NCBI RefSeq assembly: GCF_001854405.1
Contig: NZ_CP017718.1
Span: 62,001 to 126,000, forward strand
Length of the DNA stretch: 64,000 nucleotides
Origin: Hyphomonas sp. Mor2
Lineage (GTDB): Bacteria; Pseudomonadota; Alphaproteobacteria; Caulobacterales; Hyphomonadaceae
Direction: 5' to 3'
A program made the position numbers and the translations under genes. Under the pieces are notes generated by a model. The model did not search any database. It saw only the letters and a list, made by a program, of their open reading frames with translations, and was not told where the DNA came from. Shown in pieces: positions 53,974 to 64,000 of this stretch (position 1 is its first letter; every line of letters starts with the position of its first letter).

Positions 53974-55488
53974 TTAAGCGAACGAAAAAAAGTTCACGCC
54001 ATCCTCGGTCGTCGCCGTAACCTCGAGACCGATCGGGCTGGCCTCTTCCAGCAATCGTGGCAACGCATCGGGCGCGGCATGGGCGATGAAGCGTTTCCCA
54101 TCCGGCGTGCGCGCCAGGATGATACCGAGCGCCGGACCCTGCTTGCCATGGGTCACGGTGAAGGTTTCGAGTGTGCCGCCACTCGGGCTTTCCTCGATCT
54201 CGATCAGCACGTCGTCTCCGCGCTTCGCCATCGGCTCTACGGGCACGAACTGTTGTGGCGCTTGCGTCGACCACACGCCGACCGACTCCTTGCTGAGCCA
54301 ACCACCATTGGCGAGGACAAGTCCGAACGTGCCCGGTGCCGCACGGAGACGGTCCGCGATGGTGGCGATGGCGTGCATGGAATAATTGTTCCCGGGACCG
54401 CCTGAGAAGGGCAGGCCACCCGTGACGGTGAGCGGACGCGGATCGTTGAGCGGGTCGATTCCGAGCGCCGCCGTGGAGCTGTACACCGCGCAAGGGAAAC
54501 AGGAATAGAGATCGAAGACATCGATCTGATCGACCGTTTTCTTCGCTTGATCCAGCGCCCGATTGATAGCGACTTCCATGGCCCAGGATTTTGTGAAGCC
54601 AGGGCGCTCGGTGAAAGCCGGCTCCATCGCTTCTCCGGCGCCATGCAGGTAGACACGCTTGCCCTGTGCGACGCCGAGTGCGTTGGCTTTTTCTTCGCTC
54701 ATCATGATCAGGGCGGCGCCCTGGTTCACAGCGTCCTGCGCCATATGCCATTTCAGGAACGGATCGGCGAACGGGTAGTTCGCCTTGCTCGGTGTGGCCA
54801 GGAATTCGGCATCAAAGTCCGGTTGGAACTGACTGAACGGATTATCGCGCGCCACTTGGGCAAATTTTTCCCACAAGACGGACATGACCTGTCGGCGTTC
54901 GCTTCGCGTCTGGCTTTGCTCAGCCGCCATCGCATTTTCGACCATGGCGTAAAGCCAAGGGGGGCGGTACAGGCCGTGGACGATTTCCGACTGCGTGATC
55001 ATGTCAAAGCCGACGCCGCGATCAATCATCGCCTGGTCGCTGGCGCCAGACCAATCGATCTTGACCCCCTTGCGCTCGGCCGCCTTGGACGCCTTGGTCG
55101 CCTCTGCGCCTGCGAGCAGAATGCAATCCGCCTCGCCCGAATGAATACGGGCCGCGGCCTCGTTCACCGATTGCTGAGAGCTCTGTCCGCCGGAGATATT
55201 GTACACCAGTTCACGCGGCCGCGCGCCAATCTCATCGGCCAGCGTCCCGGGATAGTTAAGGTTGGCACCATGCGGGCGCCGTGGTTTCGGATAACAATCG
55301 TCGTTCGTGCGGGCCAGAAGAATGATCTCGATCTCGGCCGCTGATACACCGGCATCCGCAAGCGCGGCCTTTGTCGCGTCTACATTCAGCGTATGAGGAG
55401 ACGGAGCTTCATCAGCGGGCTGCGAGCCATTCCAATGGCTGACCGCCTGTCCTACACCGACCAAGACCGGTATCGCGCCTTTTGCCAT
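53974..55488 (-). CDS. Thiolase-like protein (TLP1 type) without the catalytic cysteine
   Basis: A 504-residue thiolase-fold protein, longer than ordinary thiolases. The place of the nucleophile Cys reads YNISGGQSSQQS, with no Cys. The second catalytic region keeps a histidine in GPGNNYSMHAI. The last 80-90 residues look like the extra C-terminal domain of thiolase-like protein type 1. It may bind or shuttle CoA substrates without cleaving or condensing them. It lies upstream of the acyl-CoA dehydrogenase and downstream of the CoA-transferase genes. Confidence 0.8.
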   Translation of the reverse strand: MAKGAIPVLVGVGQAVSHWNGSQPADEAPSPHTLNVDATKAALADAGVSAAEIEIILLARTNDDCYPKPRRPHGANLNYPGTLADEIGARPRELVYNISGGQSSQQSVNEAAARIHSGEADCILLAGAEATKASKAAERKGVKIDWSGASDQAMIDRGVGFDMITQSEIVHGLYRPPWLYAMVENAMAAEQSQTRSERRQVMSVLWEKFAQVARDNPFSQFQPDFDAEFLATPSKANYPFADPFLKWHMAQDAVNQGAALIMMSEEKANALGVAQGKRVYLHGAGEAMEPAFTERPGFTKSWAMEVAINRALDQAKKTVDQIDVFDLYSCFPCAVYSSTAALGIDPLNDPRPLTVTGGLPFSGGPGNNYSMHAIATIADRLRAAPGTFGLVLANGGWLSKESVGVWSTQAPQQFVPVEPMAKRGDDVLIEIEESPSGGTLETFTVTHGKQGPALGIILARTPDGKRFIAHAAPDALPRLLEEASPIGLEVTATTEDGVNFFSFA

Positions 55489-55640
55489 GGCACTTCTCCC
55501 TTATATTTCGGCGCAAGAAATAGCCCTTGCCGGGCGCGGTGCAATCCGTGCCGTTGGGAGAACTGGGCCGGTGACGTGGCGCCAGACGACTTTGCGAGAC
55601 CGAACTCATTCAGATCACAGAATGTGATCGACCCGATCTC

Positions 55641-56270
55641 TTATCCAACCAATGCAGCTTCGGTGCGCTCTCGCACGATGTCCATGGTCACCTCTGGCGC
55701 GAGTTCCACCACTTTCAGGCCGCCCTCGACCACATCGAAGACACCGAGATCGGTAATGATCCGATCGACGACACTCTTGCCGGTCAGAGGTAGCGTGCAT
55801 TCTTTGAGAAGCTTGGCGTCGCCCCTCTTGTTGTTGTGATCGGTTATCACCACAACGCGGCCGACACCTGCGACCAGGTCCATCGCCCCGCCCATGCCTT
55901 TGACCAGCTTGCCGGGGATCATCCAGTTTGCCAGGTCGCCATTCTCAGCCACTTCCATGGCGCCGAGGATCGCCATGGCGATTTTGCCGCCGCGGATCAT
56001 GCCGAAGCTGGTCGCACTGTCGAAATAAGCGGTGTGCGGCAGCTCGGTGATGGTCTGCTTGCCGGCATTGATCAGGTCCGCATCTTCCTCGCCTTCATAC
56101 GGGAAAGGGCCCATGCCGAGCATGCCATTCTCGCTCTGCAGCGTGACGGTCATGCCGTCAGGAATATGGTTGGCGACCAGGGTCGGGATACCGATGCCGA
56201 GATTGACATACATGCCGTCTTCGAGCTCCCTAGCGGCGCGGGCCGCCATTTGGTTTCTATCCCAGGGCAT
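55641..56270 (-). CDS. scoB: 3-oxoacid CoA-transferase, subunit B
   Basis: A 209-residue beta subunit of succinyl-CoA:3-ketoacid CoA-transferase. The catalytic glutamate is Glu47 in SENG. The motif [13 protein letters not shown] and GGAMDLVAG are typical. It transfers CoA between succinyl-CoA and 3-oxoacids, for ketone body or beta-ketoacid use. The A subunit lies upstream on the same strand, with a 151-base gap holding a REP-like repeat. Confidence 0.93.
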   Translation of the reverse strand: MPWDRNQMAARAARELEDGMYVNLGIGIPTLVANHIPDGMTVTLQSENGMLGMGPFPYEGEEDADLINAGKQTITELPHTAYFDSATSFGMIRGGKIAMAILGAMEVAENGDLANWMIPGKLVKGMGGAMDLVAGVGRVVVITDHNNKRGDAKLLKECTLPLTGKSVVDRIITDLGVFDVVEGGLKVVELAPEVTMDIVRERTEAALVG

Positions 56271-56313
56271 TAGACGGCTCCTTCGAATTTGATTTGATGA
56301 GCCCCACCTCGTC

Positions 56314-56387
56314 CTTCGACTTCGCTCAGGATGAGGTGTTCGAGGATTTCGCGCCCGAAAGAGCGCTCATGCTGAGCGAAGTCGAAG
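56314..56387. repeat. REP-like long inverted repeat
   Basis: CTTCGACTTCGCTCAG (56314-56329) and its exact complement CTGAGCGAAGTCGAAG (56372-56387) flank 42 bases, and GGATGAG/CTCAT extends the stem. This kind of CTTCGACTTCGCTCAGG sequence occurs as dispersed intergenic repeats in many bacteria. It sits between the A and B subunit genes. Confidence 0.65.
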
Positions 56388-56421
56388 CACGAGCGCGGTC
56401 GAGGTAGAGTGAGCTCCGTCA

Positions 56422-57120
56422 TCAGGCTTTCTCCCGCACGGTGCGTTGTTCAATCCGCTTCTCAAAAGTCCCCTGTACCAGTCGGTGTACATAGATCCCT
56501 GGAATATGGATCGCGTCCGGATCGAGCTCGCCCGGCTGAACAATTTCTTCGACTTCCATGACGCAGACCTTGCCGCAGGTGGCGGCGGGTTGGTTGAAAT
56601 TGCGCGCCGTCTTGCGGAATATCGCATTGCCGGTCGTGTCCGCTTTCCAGGCTTTGACAATGGCGAGGTCAGCAAAGATGCCTTCTTCCATGATATAGTC
56701 TTCGCCATTGAAGGATTTCACTTCCTTGCCTTCGGCAATCACCGTGCCGACACCGGTCTTGGTGTAGAAGCCGGGAATACCCGCGCCGCCAGCGCGCATG
56801 CGCTCGGCCAGTGTGCCTTGCGGATTGAATTCCAGCTCCAGCTCGCCAGAGAGATATTGCTGCATGAAGAGGTCATTCTCGCCAACATAAGACGAGCACA
56901 TCTTCTTGATCTGCTTGGTCTGCAACAACAATCCCAAGCCGAAATCATCAACCCCGGCATTGTTGGAATAGATGGTGAGATCCTTCGTCCCGGCATCGCG
57001 AATGGCCTGGATTGAGAGTTCCGGAATACCGCACAGGCCAAACCCGCCCGCGGCAATCATCATGCCGTCAAACAAGACCCCATCCAGGGCTGCGGCGGCG
57101 CTTTCATAGACTTTGCTCAT
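56422..57120 (-). CDS. scoA: 3-oxoacid CoA-transferase, subunit A
   Basis: A 232-residue alpha subunit. The family signature is [10 protein letters not shown] near residue 26-35. The pair with scoB forms the active transferase. The ATG at 57120 opens the operon. The A-to-B gap of 151 bases is longer than usual because of the REP-like insert. Confidence 0.92.
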   Translation of the reverse strand: MSKVYESAAAALDGVLFDGMMIAAGGFGLCGIPELSIQAIRDAGTKDLTIYSNNAGVDDFGLGLLLQTKQIKKMCSSYVGENDLFMQQYLSGELELEFNPQGTLAERMRAGGAGIPGFYTKTGVGTVIAEGKEVKSFNGEDYIMEEGIFADLAIVKAWKADTTGNAIFRKTARNFNQPAATCGKVCVMEVEEIVQPGELDPDAIHIPGIYVHRLVQGTFEKRIEQRTVREKA

Positions 57121-57208
57121 GGGCTCTCGTTACGCAGGGATAGTTGCAAAAGCAAGAGACGATTGAGCCCAATCTTTGTGAACTTTATCGCTCACCGAGT
57201 GTCCCGTT

Positions 57209-57904
57209 CTAACAGTCCGGATCCGGGCGCTCGAGACGATCCAGATATTCGCGCAACATCGCCACGCGGCGGGGGCGGAAGGATCGGTCGGTGATAATCA
57301 TCTGACGAATGCGATCTATACGAAAGGAGCGGTAATCCTGACGCAACTCACACCAGGCGAGCGCCACCAGAGACCGATCGAAGAAGACGATGGCGAGCGG
57401 CTGGATGGCACGCACCGTAGGGTTCTCTTCAGCATCGAGATAATTGATTTCAACCACTTGCTCATTCCGGGTCGCTTGCCGGAATGCGGCAATGTCGATT
57501 GCGATTTCGGGTCGGCAATAATAGCGCTTCGCATAGAGCACCGCGTGCTCAAACTCTGATCGCATGCGCTCCGGCAGGGAAGCCTTGAGTTTCGAGAGCG
57601 CATTTTCCGCGGCTTTGGCGAGGACCGGATCGCCAACCTGGACGACTTCGCGCAAGCCAAGGACAAGGGCTTCCATCTCGTCGCGGCTGAACATCATCGG
57701 GGGCAGGGCCGGGTCTTCCTGCAACGTGTAGCCATATCCCGCTTCGCCATCGATCAGGGCGCCGGATCGCCTCAGGGTTTCGATATCGCGATAGATGGTG
57801 CGCAAGGAAACGCCGAGCTCATCGCTCAAGGCCTGCGCTTTCACCGGCGGTGAAAACGTGCGCAGGCACTGCATCAGTTGCAAAAGGCGATCGCTCTTGG
57901 CCAT
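57209..57904 (-). CDS. WYL-domain (YafY-type) transcriptional regulator
   Basis: A 231-residue regulator with an N-terminal winged HTH (residues 5-58, with SLRTIYRDIETLRRSGA) and a WYL domain from about residue 140. WYL domains bind ligands or nucleic acids. It is divergent from a GST gene, which is its likely target. The 80-base intergenic region has TGACA-rich, partly inverted motifs (57924-57966) that may be its operator. Confidence 0.87.
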   Translation of the reverse strand: MAKSDRLLQLMQCLRTFSPPVKAQALSDELGVSLRTIYRDIETLRRSGALIDGEAGYGYTLQEDPALPPMMFSRDEMEALVLGLREVVQVGDPVLAKAAENALSKLKASLPERMRSEFEHAVLYAKRYYCRPEIAIDIAAFRQATRNEQVVEINYLDAEENPTVRAIQPLAIVFFDRSLVALAWCELRQDYRSFRIDRIRQMIITDRSFRPRRVAMLREYLDRLERPDPDC

Positions 57905-57984
57905 GCCGACTCTTTAGCAAACCTTGCTGACAAAAAATGACAGGAGCAGGGTGCTACCTCGCTGTCAACAGCAAGGATGACCCG

Positions 57985-58692
57985 ATGATTACCCTGACCC
58001 TCTTCCCCGAAGCCTTTGGTGAACCAACGGCGAGTCCGTTTTGCATGAAAGCCTGGTGCATGCTGCATGCATCCGGTTTGCCGTATGATTTAAACGTTAC
58101 GTCTGATCCTCGCAAATCGCCGAAGGGCAAGTTTCCGGTGATCGAACTGGACGGTGTCGCGATAGCGGACAGCGAGCAAATCCGCATGCATGTCGAAGCG
58201 ATTTCAGGAAGCGAATTCGATGCGGGATTGTCCGACGCTGAGCGGGCTGTGTCGCAGGCGGTGATCCGTATGGTCGAAGAGCATGTCTACTTCGCCATCC
58301 TGATGGATCGTTGGGGTGAAGACGATAATTGGGCACATGTTCGGCGCGTGTTTTTCAGTGCCTTTCCCTGGCTCCTGCGAGGTTTGATTTCGCACACAGC
58401 TCGCAAGCAGGCGCTGCAGGCCCTGCAAGGTCAGGGGATGGGGCGGCACACGCCTGATGAACGGTTTGAGCGCGTTAAGCGCGATCTGATCGCGATCCGC
58501 GACCTGCTCGGCGACAAGCCATTTCTGTTTGGGGATCAGCCGACTGCGGCCGACTATTCGGTCGTGCCAATGTTGCGGGCGGCCATTGTCACACCCGTCA
58601 CCAAGCCAGCTGGGCAATTCATCATCGATGATACCCCTCTTATGGCTTATGTGACGCGAGGCACAGACAGGCTTTACCCTACGGGTGTTTAA
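57985..58692 (+). CDS. Glutathione S-transferase family protein (FAXC/metaxin-like)
   Basis: A 235-residue GST fold protein. The N-terminal thioredoxin-like domain has SPFCMKAWCMLHASGLPYDL with CxxxxxC, and the segment KGKFPVIELDG. The C-terminal helical domain has FLFGDQPTAADYSVVPML. Its pattern is like the failed-axon-connections (FAXC) GSTs. The ATG at 57985 has AAGGA upstream. An sRNA begins at its stop codon. Confidence 0.82.
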   Translation: MITLTLFPEAFGEPTASPFCMKAWCMLHASGLPYDLNVTSDPRKSPKGKFPVIELDGVAIADSEQIRMHVEAISGSEFDAGLSDAERAVSQAVIRMVEEHVYFAILMDRWGEDDNWAHVRRVFFSAFPWLLRGLISHTARKQALQALQGQGMGRHTPDERFERVKRDLIAIRDLLGDKPFLFGDQPTAADYSVVPMLRAAIVTPVTKPAGQFIIDDTPLMAYVTRGTDRLYPTGV

Positions 58693-58800
58693 TCTTTCTG
58701 GGTAAGGCTTTCTTTCCGTTTCCTCCCGGAACTCTCCATGGAAAGCCAGGCATTTACCCAGTCTTTCAAAGGGCGGCTTTCGCAGAGGCCGTCCTTTTTT
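58690..58800 (+). ncRNA. Candidate sRNA with TTTCCTCC loop (mmgR/suhB-like), copy 2
   Basis: CTGGGTAA (58698-58705) pairs with TTACCCAG (58754-58761), and GGCTTTC (58706-58712) with GAAAGCC (58741-58747). Inside, TTCCG (58714-58718) pairs with CGGAA (58727-58731) with loop TTTCCTCC. A terminator follows at 58771-58800. Loop, architecture and position fit the mmgR family better than copy 1 does. It begins at the stop codon of the GST gene, so it may be a 3'-UTR-derived sRNA or have its own promoter. Confidence 0.65.
58771..58800 (+). terminator. Intrinsic terminator of the sRNA at 58.7 kb
   Basis: GGGCGGC (58771-58777) pairs with GCCGTCC (58788-58794) and six T follow at 58795-58800. Confidence 0.75.
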
Positions 58801-58934
58801 GATGCCTCGAGATCAGCCTGGAATCGGTCCAGCTCAAAGGGCCTGATATCTGGTCAGGTCTCCCGTACCTCTACGTAAGGGCTATCGCAGGCGGGTTGTC
58901 TGCGTATGTCTTTGGATAAAAGACTGGGCAGGAC

Positions 58935-60620
58935 ATGTATTACGAAGAATTGAAGGCAGCGCGCGAGCAACTCACCGGTCCAGGCGGGCCGTTCGAGATC
59001 ATCGAAACAGAGATCCTCGGAAATCGGATCAGGGATTTCAAGAACCGCCCCAACAGCATTCGAGAGATCTGGCTGGCGACGACGCCGTTCGCGGACCGAA
59101 CTTATCTGGTCTATGAAGACGATCGAATCTCCTATGGCGAAGCGCACCGACAGGTCGGCAGTGTGGCAGGCTGGTTGTTTGAGCAAGGCGTCCAACCCGG
59201 CGATCGCGTGGCCATCGCGATGCGCAATTATCCCGAATGGATGCTCATCTATTGGGCCTGCACGTCAGTCGGTGTCGCGGTGGTCGGTCTGAATGCCTGG
59301 TGGACTGAATCCGAGATGGCTTACGGGATTAATGATGCGGCGCCGCGATTTATCTTTGCCGATGAAGATCGGTTGGCTCGCATTATTGATAATTCTGACC
59401 TCAAGACCGAGCCGGGGCTTATCGCGGTTCGCTCCGACAAGACCCATCCGGGCGTGACGGACTGGTCGAGTATTATCGAAAAAGACCGCGCGCTCCCCGA
59501 AGTGATCGTGGACCCGGATAGCGATGCGTGCATCTTCTATACCTCCGGAACCACGGGCTTTCCTAAAGGCGCGCAACTGACCCATCGAGGCTGCGTCGCG
59601 AACTTGTTGAATATGCAATACGCCGCGGCCTCAGCGATGATGGCTGTGCAGGCGGCAACCGGAGTTGAACCGCCCGCGACCCTGCCAGTGCCAGTGACGT
59701 TGATTACCACCCCTTTATTCCATGTGACCGCCAATAATTGCGCGGCCTATCGCGCGACGGCGGTGGGCGGGACCATCGTCCTGATGTATCGCTGGGATGC
59801 CGGCGAGGCGCTGCGCCTGATTGAACGCGAACGAGTGACGTCGGCAGGCGGTGTACCCGTCATGGGGCGGGAGCTGATCAATCATCCGGATTTCGACAAG
59901 ACCGATACGTCCAGCTTGCTGGCGATTTCGTGTGGCGGAGCGCAGGTGCCTCCGGATCAGGTTCAACACATCGAAGACCGCGTCCAGACCGCACGGCCCG
60001 GAACCGGGTTCGGTATGACGGAGACCTGCGGGATCATCACTTCAGTCGCGGGTGATTTTTTTGTCGACAAGCCGGATTCGGCTGGGCCCTATATGCCCAA
60101 TTTCGAAGCGAAATGCGTCAACGATGCCGGTGAAGATGTGCCCATCGGAGAGCTGGGCGAGCTTTGGGTGCGCGGCTCGTCAGTGATCAAGGGCTATATC
60201 AATCGGCCGGAGGCCACGGCCGAAGCGATCACGGATGGATGGCTGCATACCGGCGACATTGCCCGGATCGACGAGCATGGATTCATCTACATTGTCGATC
60301 GCAAGAAGGATATGGTGCTGCGCGGCGGCGAAAATATTTACTGCGTCGAAGTCGAGGCTGCGATCTATCATCATCCCGCAATTGCTGAGTGTTGCGTTTT
60401 CGGCGTCCCGGATGAGCGTCTGGGCGAGGAAGTTGGGGTCGCGCTTTACCTGAAGCGTGGCCTGTCGATCACGCCAGACGAGCTGAAAGCGCACTGCGCG
60501 GAGCGTCTCGCAAAGTTCAAGATCCCGTCCCATATCTGGATCAGCGACGCCCCGTTTCCGCGAAATGCCAGTGGTAAGTTCCTTAAACGCGAGGTGCGCG
60601 ATCAACTGATTGGCGCCTGA
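58935..60620 (+). CDS. Acyl-CoA synthetase (class I adenylate-forming)
   Basis: A 561-residue enzyme that activates a carboxylic acid to acyl-CoA via an acyl-AMP. The AMP-binding motif YTSGTTGFPKG is near residue 200. GFGMTETCG lies further on, and the C-terminal VDRKKDMVLRGGENIYCVEVE and a Lys in NASGKFLKREV are present (A10 Lys). The substrate is not evident. It may feed the beta-oxidation genes nearby. The 134 bases upstream after the sRNA contain no clear motif. Confidence 0.9.
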   Translation: MYYEELKAAREQLTGPGGPFEIIETEILGNRIRDFKNRPNSIREIWLATTPFADRTYLVYEDDRISYGEAHRQVGSVAGWLFEQGVQPGDRVAIAMRNYPEWMLIYWACTSVGVAVVGLNAWWTESEMAYGINDAAPRFIFADEDRLARIIDNSDLKTEPGLIAVRSDKTHPGVTDWSSIIEKDRALPEVIVDPDSDACIFYTSGTTGFPKGAQLTHRGCVANLLNMQYAAASAMMAVQAATGVEPPATLPVPVTLITTPLFHVTANNCAAYRATAVGGTIVLMYRWDAGEALRLIERERVTSAGGVPVMGRELINHPDFDKTDTSSLLAISCGGAQVPPDQVQHIEDRVQTARPGTGFGMTETCGIITSVAGDFFVDKPDSAGPYMPNFEAKCVNDAGEDVPIGELGELWVRGSSVIKGYINRPEATAEAITDGWLHTGDIARIDEHGFIYIVDRKKDMVLRGGENIYCVEVEAAIYHHPAIAECCVFGVPDERLGEEVGVALYLKRGLSITPDELKAHCAERLAKFKIPSHIWISDAPFPRNASGKFLKREVRDQLIGA

Positions 60621-60642
60621 TCCAGGTCACGCGCGCATCGAA

Positions 60643-60680
60643 AAAGGGCGGCTCGGATTGAGCCGCCCTTTCTTGTTTTT
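60643..60680. terminator. Terminator after the acyl-CoA synthetase
   Basis: AAAGGGCGGCTC (60643-60654) pairs with GAGCCGCCCTTT (60660-60671), followed by a T-rich run. The A-tract on the other side lets it also act on the minus strand. Confidence 0.75.
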
Positions 60681-60714
60681 CTGGGTTGAACCGCAGCCGC
60701 GGCCCTTCAAACCT

Positions 60715-60739
60715 GGGATCAGTCCACCAGACTGATCCC
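60715..60739. other. 9-bp hairpin downstream of groEL
   Basis: GGGATCAGT (60715-60723) pairs with ACTGATCCC (60731-60739). It is 21 bases after the groEL stop on the minus strand, without a T-run. It may stabilise or end the groESL transcript. Confidence 0.4.
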
Positions 60740-60759
60740 TTCGCCTTTGGCGAACCGGT

Positions 60760-62415
<1,656 letters not shown>

Positions 62416-62448
62416 TTACGTGTTGAATCAAAAAAGGCGTGAGAGGGC

Positions 62449-62739
62449 TTAAGCCTCGATCACACCCATGACGTCGCTTTCTTTCATGATCAGCAGGTCT
62501 TCCCCGTCGATCTTGACCTCAGTGCCACCCCATTTGCCAAACAGGATCTTGTCGCCTGGCTTGAGGTCGAGCGGAATACGCTCATTGTCGTCACCAACCG
62601 CACCATTGCCGACAGCAAGGACTTCGCCTTCTTGCGGTTTTTCGGTGGCTGAGTCTGGAATGATGATGCCGCCAGCGGTTTTGGTGGCCTCTTCAACGCG
62701 GCGGACCAGTACGCGGTCGCCAAGTGGACGGAACTTCAT
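62449..62739 (-). CDS. groES: Co-chaperonin GroES
   Basis: A 96-residue co-chaperonin lid protein. [16 protein letters not shown] at the start and the mobile loop [22 protein letters not shown] (in parts: GGIIIPD) are typical. It is the first gene of groESL, with a 5' leader carrying the CIRCE element. Confidence 0.98.
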   Translation of the reverse strand: MKFRPLGDRVLVRRVEEATKTAGGIIIPDSATEKPQEGEVLAVGNGAVGDDNERIPLDLKPGDKILFGKWGGTEVKIDGEDLLIMKESDVMGVIEA

Positions 62740-62796
62740 GGGAAACCCTCTTGTTCGTCAGTTACAATTGTTTGTTTCGTTAGCGGGGATGGAGCT

Positions 62797-62823
62797 TTAG
62801 CACTCGCACCCATAGAGTGCTAA
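62797..62823. promoter_or_regulatory. CIRCE element (HrcA operator) of groESL
   Basis: TTAGCACTC (62797-62805), a 9-base spacer and GAGTGCTAA (62815-62823) form a perfect CIRCE. It lies between the predicted transcription start and groES and predicts HrcA repression with release on heat or misfolding stress. Confidence 0.95.
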
Positions 62824-62833
62824 CGATGGCGAG

Positions 62834-62862
62834 CAAGTAGGTCCTCAAACGCGCAGCGTCAA
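62834..62862 (-). promoter_or_regulatory. groESL housekeeping-type promoter
   Basis: On the minus strand TTGACG (62862-62857) and TACTTG (62839-62834), spaced 17, form a sigma-70-type promoter. The start would fall near 62827, just before the CIRCE element. Confidence 0.55.
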
Positions 62863-63034
62863 CAATTTGGCAATGAAATTTCTGAAAAAAATCGCCGGGC
62901 CTGCGGACCCTCTAAAACAATCCTGGCAGCAGTCTCAACGGAATGCTGCTAAGATACTGATTTCATTTGTTAATTGATGGTTCATCCCGAATTGGCATCG
63001 TTTGGTTCTGATTCAAGAGCGGAGCAGAAAAAAC

Positions 63035-63307
63035 ATGCGTATCGATGATGACTTTGCGGCCCAGCTGGGTGGGAAAGGGGTGCTGACAACCGAAATCCTC
63101 TATTACCGTCCGGATTATCGCTGCTGGCTGCAGAGTTTCGTCTGGCAGTGCATGGACGAGGCGCCGCGCTTCCCGCGCCTGGCGCAATTCCTGGATCACT
63201 GGCGCCGCGAGATTGATGCCGTGATCCACTCTATCCGCATCGCCCATGCTGATTGGGTGGGGCCGACCGAGATCAGGCCAATTGATGGAGAATTCCGGCT
63301 GAACTAG
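63035..63307 (+). CDS. usg: Usg family protein
   Basis: A 90-residue protein of the Usg family (PF06233), known in Alphaproteobacteria, named after the gene upstream of trpF in Caulobacter. The pattern LTTEILYYRPDY and LQSFVWQ with PRFPRLAQFLDHW is characteristic. Function unknown. I chose the ATG at 63035 (MRIDDD); a start at 63002 is possible. The trp genes are not next to it here. Its stop interlocks with the PNPOx-like gene (CTAG at 63304-63307). Confidence 0.8.
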   Translation: MRIDDDFAAQLGGKGVLTTEILYYRPDYRCWLQSFVWQCMDEAPRFPRLAQFLDHWRREIDAVIHSIRIAHADWVGPTEIRPIDGEFRLN

Positions 63308-63915
63308 CGCTTCAATTCCTGTTTCAGGAAGGCATTTTCCTGCCGAAGCGTCTGTAACTCCTCGACCATAGGCGACAGGCTGGCGGCCAGTTCCTCTTCC
63401 GTAAAACGCGGCGTGATGAATTGCGGGCAATTCCAGTCAAATGCTTCGACATCGATCGTGAACAGACGCTCGACATTGCCTTGACCTTCAATATCCAGCT
63501 GCTGGGCCAGCGCCGCATCCGCGCCAGCTTCCTGCACGCTCGCACGACCAAGCAGCTTCAAGCGTGCACGATTGGGATAGTCCATCAGGAATAGTGAGAC
63601 CCTCTTCTCATTGTAGAGATTGCCAACCGACACATATTGGCGATTGCCGCGATAATCCGCAAACCCAAGCCGGGTTGGCGAGAGCACTTTCAGAAACCCA
63701 CGGGGGCCGCCGCGATGCTGGATATAGGGCCATCCGTCTTCAGATACCGTCGCCATATAGAAACTGTCGCGCATCGAGATGAAAGCGGCTTCGCGCTCTG
63801 AAAACCCGTCCGGAGCCGGACGCGCGACCATGCCTTCATACATTTCGCGAGACCCGCGTGCCTCCTGTTCAGCTTTCACCTGATCGGTAAATGCGATCTC
63901 TCCGAAATGTTTCAT
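63304..63915 (-). CDS. Pyridoxamine 5'-phosphate oxidase-fold flavoprotein
   Basis: A 203-residue split-barrel FMN protein of the PNPOx-like type. SFYMATVSEDGWPYIQHRGG is the N-terminal strand pattern, and LGFADYRGNRQYVSVGNL the following one. It has a C-terminal coiled-coil-like tail (about 175-203, LQTLRQENAFLKQELKR). Such proteins act as FMN reductases or heme-related enzymes; the substrate is not known. The rest of the window (63916-64000) holds no gene I can support. Confidence 0.82.
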   Translation of the reverse strand: MKHFGEIAFTDQVKAEQEARGSREMYEGMVARPAPDGFSEREAAFISMRDSFYMATVSEDGWPYIQHRGGPRGFLKVLSPTRLGFADYRGNRQYVSVGNLYNEKRVSLFLMDYPNRARLKLLGRASVQEAGADAALAQQLDIEGQGNVERLFTIDVEAFDWNCPQFITPRFTEEELAASLSPMVEELQTLRQENAFLKQELKR

Positions 63916-64000
63916 CTGACGCTCCTGTCCTGGAGCTTACATAGAGGGCCATCGCATGGGTGGAAGCTGCATCTCCAAAATAGGACTTATTCCGGTTTGC

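Noticed and set aside
53945..53975. TTCGTT/AACGAA hairpin at the end of the thiolase-like gene
   Set aside because: On the transcribed strand the T-run comes before the hairpin, not after it, and it overlaps coding sequence, so it is not a terminator.
54547..55344. 265-codon antisense frame in the thiolase-like gene
   Set aside because: Shadow frame without motif or start signal.

Overview
The window reads as a stretch of chromosome from an alphaproteobacterium, most likely a marine member of the Hyphomonadaceae or a neighbouring Caulobacterales-type lineage. This rests on a 1576-residue NAD-glutamate dehydrogenase of the large class, Usg and DUF2093 proteins, a CIRCE-controlled groESL, TtcA, a DUF1501/DUF1800 pair, many CoA-dependent oxidation genes and many GST-fold proteins. 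GC content looks moderately high and genes are packed tightly. I saw no tRNA, rRNA, CRISPR array, prophage or insertion sequence, so this looks like core and lineage-specific chromosome rather than a mobile island.

Layout. 1-8.6 kb: end of an AI-2E-family permease, a candidate sRNA, gdhZ and a lipoprotein M1 aminopeptidase. 8.7-12.7 kb: GST, queG, mtgA, a TPR protein and a YeeZ-like NAD(P)-binding protein. 12.7-16 kb: the secreted DUF1501/DUF1800 pair. 16-22.6 kb: a TetR regulator with a quinone reductase, an esterase, a flavin monooxygenase and two hotdog thioesterases; two of the promoters carry the same candidate operator. 22.6-30.5 kb: deacetylase-like protein, recQ, amt, MATE pump, pyrD, DUF952 and an S24-type repressor without its catalytic residues. 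30.5-38.9 kb: LysR, sRNA, TadG-like protein, ttcA, arsM, GIY-YIG protein, rnhB, quinone reductase, sRNA, M23 peptidase. 38.9-46 kb: DUF2093, recA, alaS, a CobW/COG0523 GTPase behind a Zur-like box, GST, trhO. 46-48 kb: arsI-arsR and an unrecognised 250-residue protein. 48-60.6 kb: CoA metabolism (CaiB/BaiF transferase, PEPC-like protein, acyl-CoA dehydrogenase, thiolase-like protein, CoA-transferase subunits A and B, acyl-CoA synthetase) plus a WYL regulator and a GST. 60.7-64 kb: groEL, groES, usg and a PNPOx-fold flavoprotein.

How parts work together. ArsM (arsenite methylation) and ArsR-ArsI (sensing and cleavage of methylarsenite) suggest an organoarsenical branch without an efflux pump in view. 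The arsR promoter carries two inverted-repeat operators lying on the -10 and -35 elements, and the transcript may be leaderless. The TetR group could be a Baeyer-Villiger-type route (ketone to ester to acid and alcohol). The most novel-looking signal is a set of four intergenic structured RNAs in two families, at 0.9, 31.6, 37.9 and 58.7 kb. Each ends in an intrinsic terminator, and the 0.9 and 37.9 kb copies show compensatory changes in their closing stems.
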